NCBI RefSeq assembly: GCF_008520305.1
Contig: NZ_ML703278.1
Coordinates: 61,799 to 125,798 of the forward strand
DNA from: Mesorhizobium sp. SARCC-RB16n
GTDB lineage: Bacteria > Pseudomonadota > Alphaproteobacteria > Rhizobiales > Rhizobiaceae
Reading direction: 5' to 3'
Length of the DNA: 64,000 bases
The position numbers were made by a program, and so were the translations under genes. The notes under the pieces are model-generated. The model saw nothing but the letters and a program-made list of their open reading frames with translations. It had not been told where the DNA came from and searched no databases. Shown here piece after piece: positions 63,642 through 64,000 of the stretch; within the stretch, counting starts at the first letter, position 1; the number at the start of each line of letters is the position of its first letter.

Positions 63642-64000
63642 ATGACCACTTCAGATTCTACACCCGCCGGCGCGGTGCTGGTAGCGATCGATATCGCCAA
63701 GGTTCGCAATGAAGTTCTGATCGAAGACCCAAGCCACAAACGCCGACGCCGTCTGCAAGTCCTCAATAACCGTGCTGAGCATGACCATCTGGTCGAAGTC
63801 CTGCAGACGTACGGTCGCCCGGTGGTCTGTGGCTTCGAGGCGACGGGGAACTATCACCGGCCGATTGCATGGCGCCTGGCTGAGGCTGGTTTCGAGGTTC
63901 GACTGGTGTCGTCTCTGGCGCTCGCGCGGACGCGAGAAGCGTTGCACAATAGCTGGGACAAGAACGACCCCAAGGACGCGCAGGTGATCCTGCACATGCT
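63642..64000 (+). CDS. IS110-family transposase, N-terminal part (runs off the window)
   Basis: At least 119 codons are open to the window edge. The DEDD (RuvC-like) domain shows VLVAIDIAKVRNEVLI (first Asp), CGFEATGNYHRPIAWRLAE (Glu) and NSWDKNDPKDAQVILHML (third and fourth Asp). GGAGAGA lies before the ATG. The C-terminal Tnp_20 part with the catalytic Ser is outside the window, so integrity is unknown. Confidence 0.85.
   Translation, partial: MTTSDSTPAGAVLVAIDIAKVRNEVLIEDPSHKRRRRLQVLNNRAEHDHLVEVLQTYGRPVVCGFEATGNYHRPIAWRLAEAGFEVRLVSSLALARTREALHNSWDKNDPKDAQVILHM

Noticed and set aside
1-64000. CRISPR array, tRNA, rRNA or riboswitch
   Set aside because: No regularly spaced repeats, cloverleaf or rRNA-like sequence was seen while reading both strands.

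Overview
The window looks like part of a conjugative plasmid or similar mobile replicon of an alphaproteobacterium of the Rhizobiales (Rhizobium/Agrobacterium/Mesorhizobium type). The main evidence is a Ti-plasmid-like transfer block (traG-traD-traC, divergent traA-traF-traB-traH, an oriT between them, and convergent traM/traR with tra boxes). Plasmid-associated DUF736, WGR and HU genes flank it, and many catabolic ABC transporter operons lie between IS remnants. No rRNA, tRNA, CRISPR array, repABC, trb mating-pair genes or traI autoinducer synthase gene is visible; the last three may lie outside the window.

Region 1 (1-24 kb) is a catabolic island, partly of lower GC than the tra block. It has two MmgE/PrpD genes, two close GntR/HutC regulators, a Pot-type ABC transporter (2969-7014) followed by an M20 peptidase, and a polar-amino-acid-type ABC transporter whose binding protein (12285-13142) is separated from its permease/ATPase operon (15844-17985). 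It also has a nitrilase-fold amidase, a DoeB/EutE-like deacylase next to an M24 peptidase, and a Cys/Met-type PLP enzyme. Five promoters share TTGACA followed 4-7 bp later by a 14-bp element built on TATACC-N-GATATAC, so the island reads as one GntR regulon for uptake and hydrolysis of an unidentified N-containing, amide- or peptide-like compound. A complete but frameshifted IS4-type element, an intact IS5-type element and several transposase remnants interrupt it.

Region 2 (24-37 kb) is the transfer region. DUF736, WGR and HU genes precede the tra genes. traA carries an in-frame palindromic insertion just before its HIH motif. Two tra boxes (29189, 35068) and a full-length TraR with its antiactivator TraM indicate quorum-sensing control. 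A UPF0262 gene upstream of traR has one frameshift.

Region 3 (37-63 kb) is a second catabolic region. It holds an MFS exporter and a GlxA-type regulator, then two paralogous dipeptide-type ABC operons, each with a fused double ATPase. The first operon continues into an SDR and an acyl-CoA dehydrogenase. Further on are an MttB-family methyltransferase coupled to an Old Yellow Enzyme-type demethylase-like flavoprotein, a LysR regulator, and a YheO-type regulator with an ADP-forming acyl-CoA synthetase. A 35-bp inverted-repeat element (GTTGAC-N23-GTCAAC with matching interior bases) lies upstream of both the first dipeptide operon and the YheO/synthetase operon, suggesting one regulon. Decayed LysR and acyl-CoA dehydrogenase copies suggest two related clusters that have lost complementary parts.

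The right end (63.1-64 kb) is an IS3-type transposase fragment cut by an IS110-family element that runs off the window.
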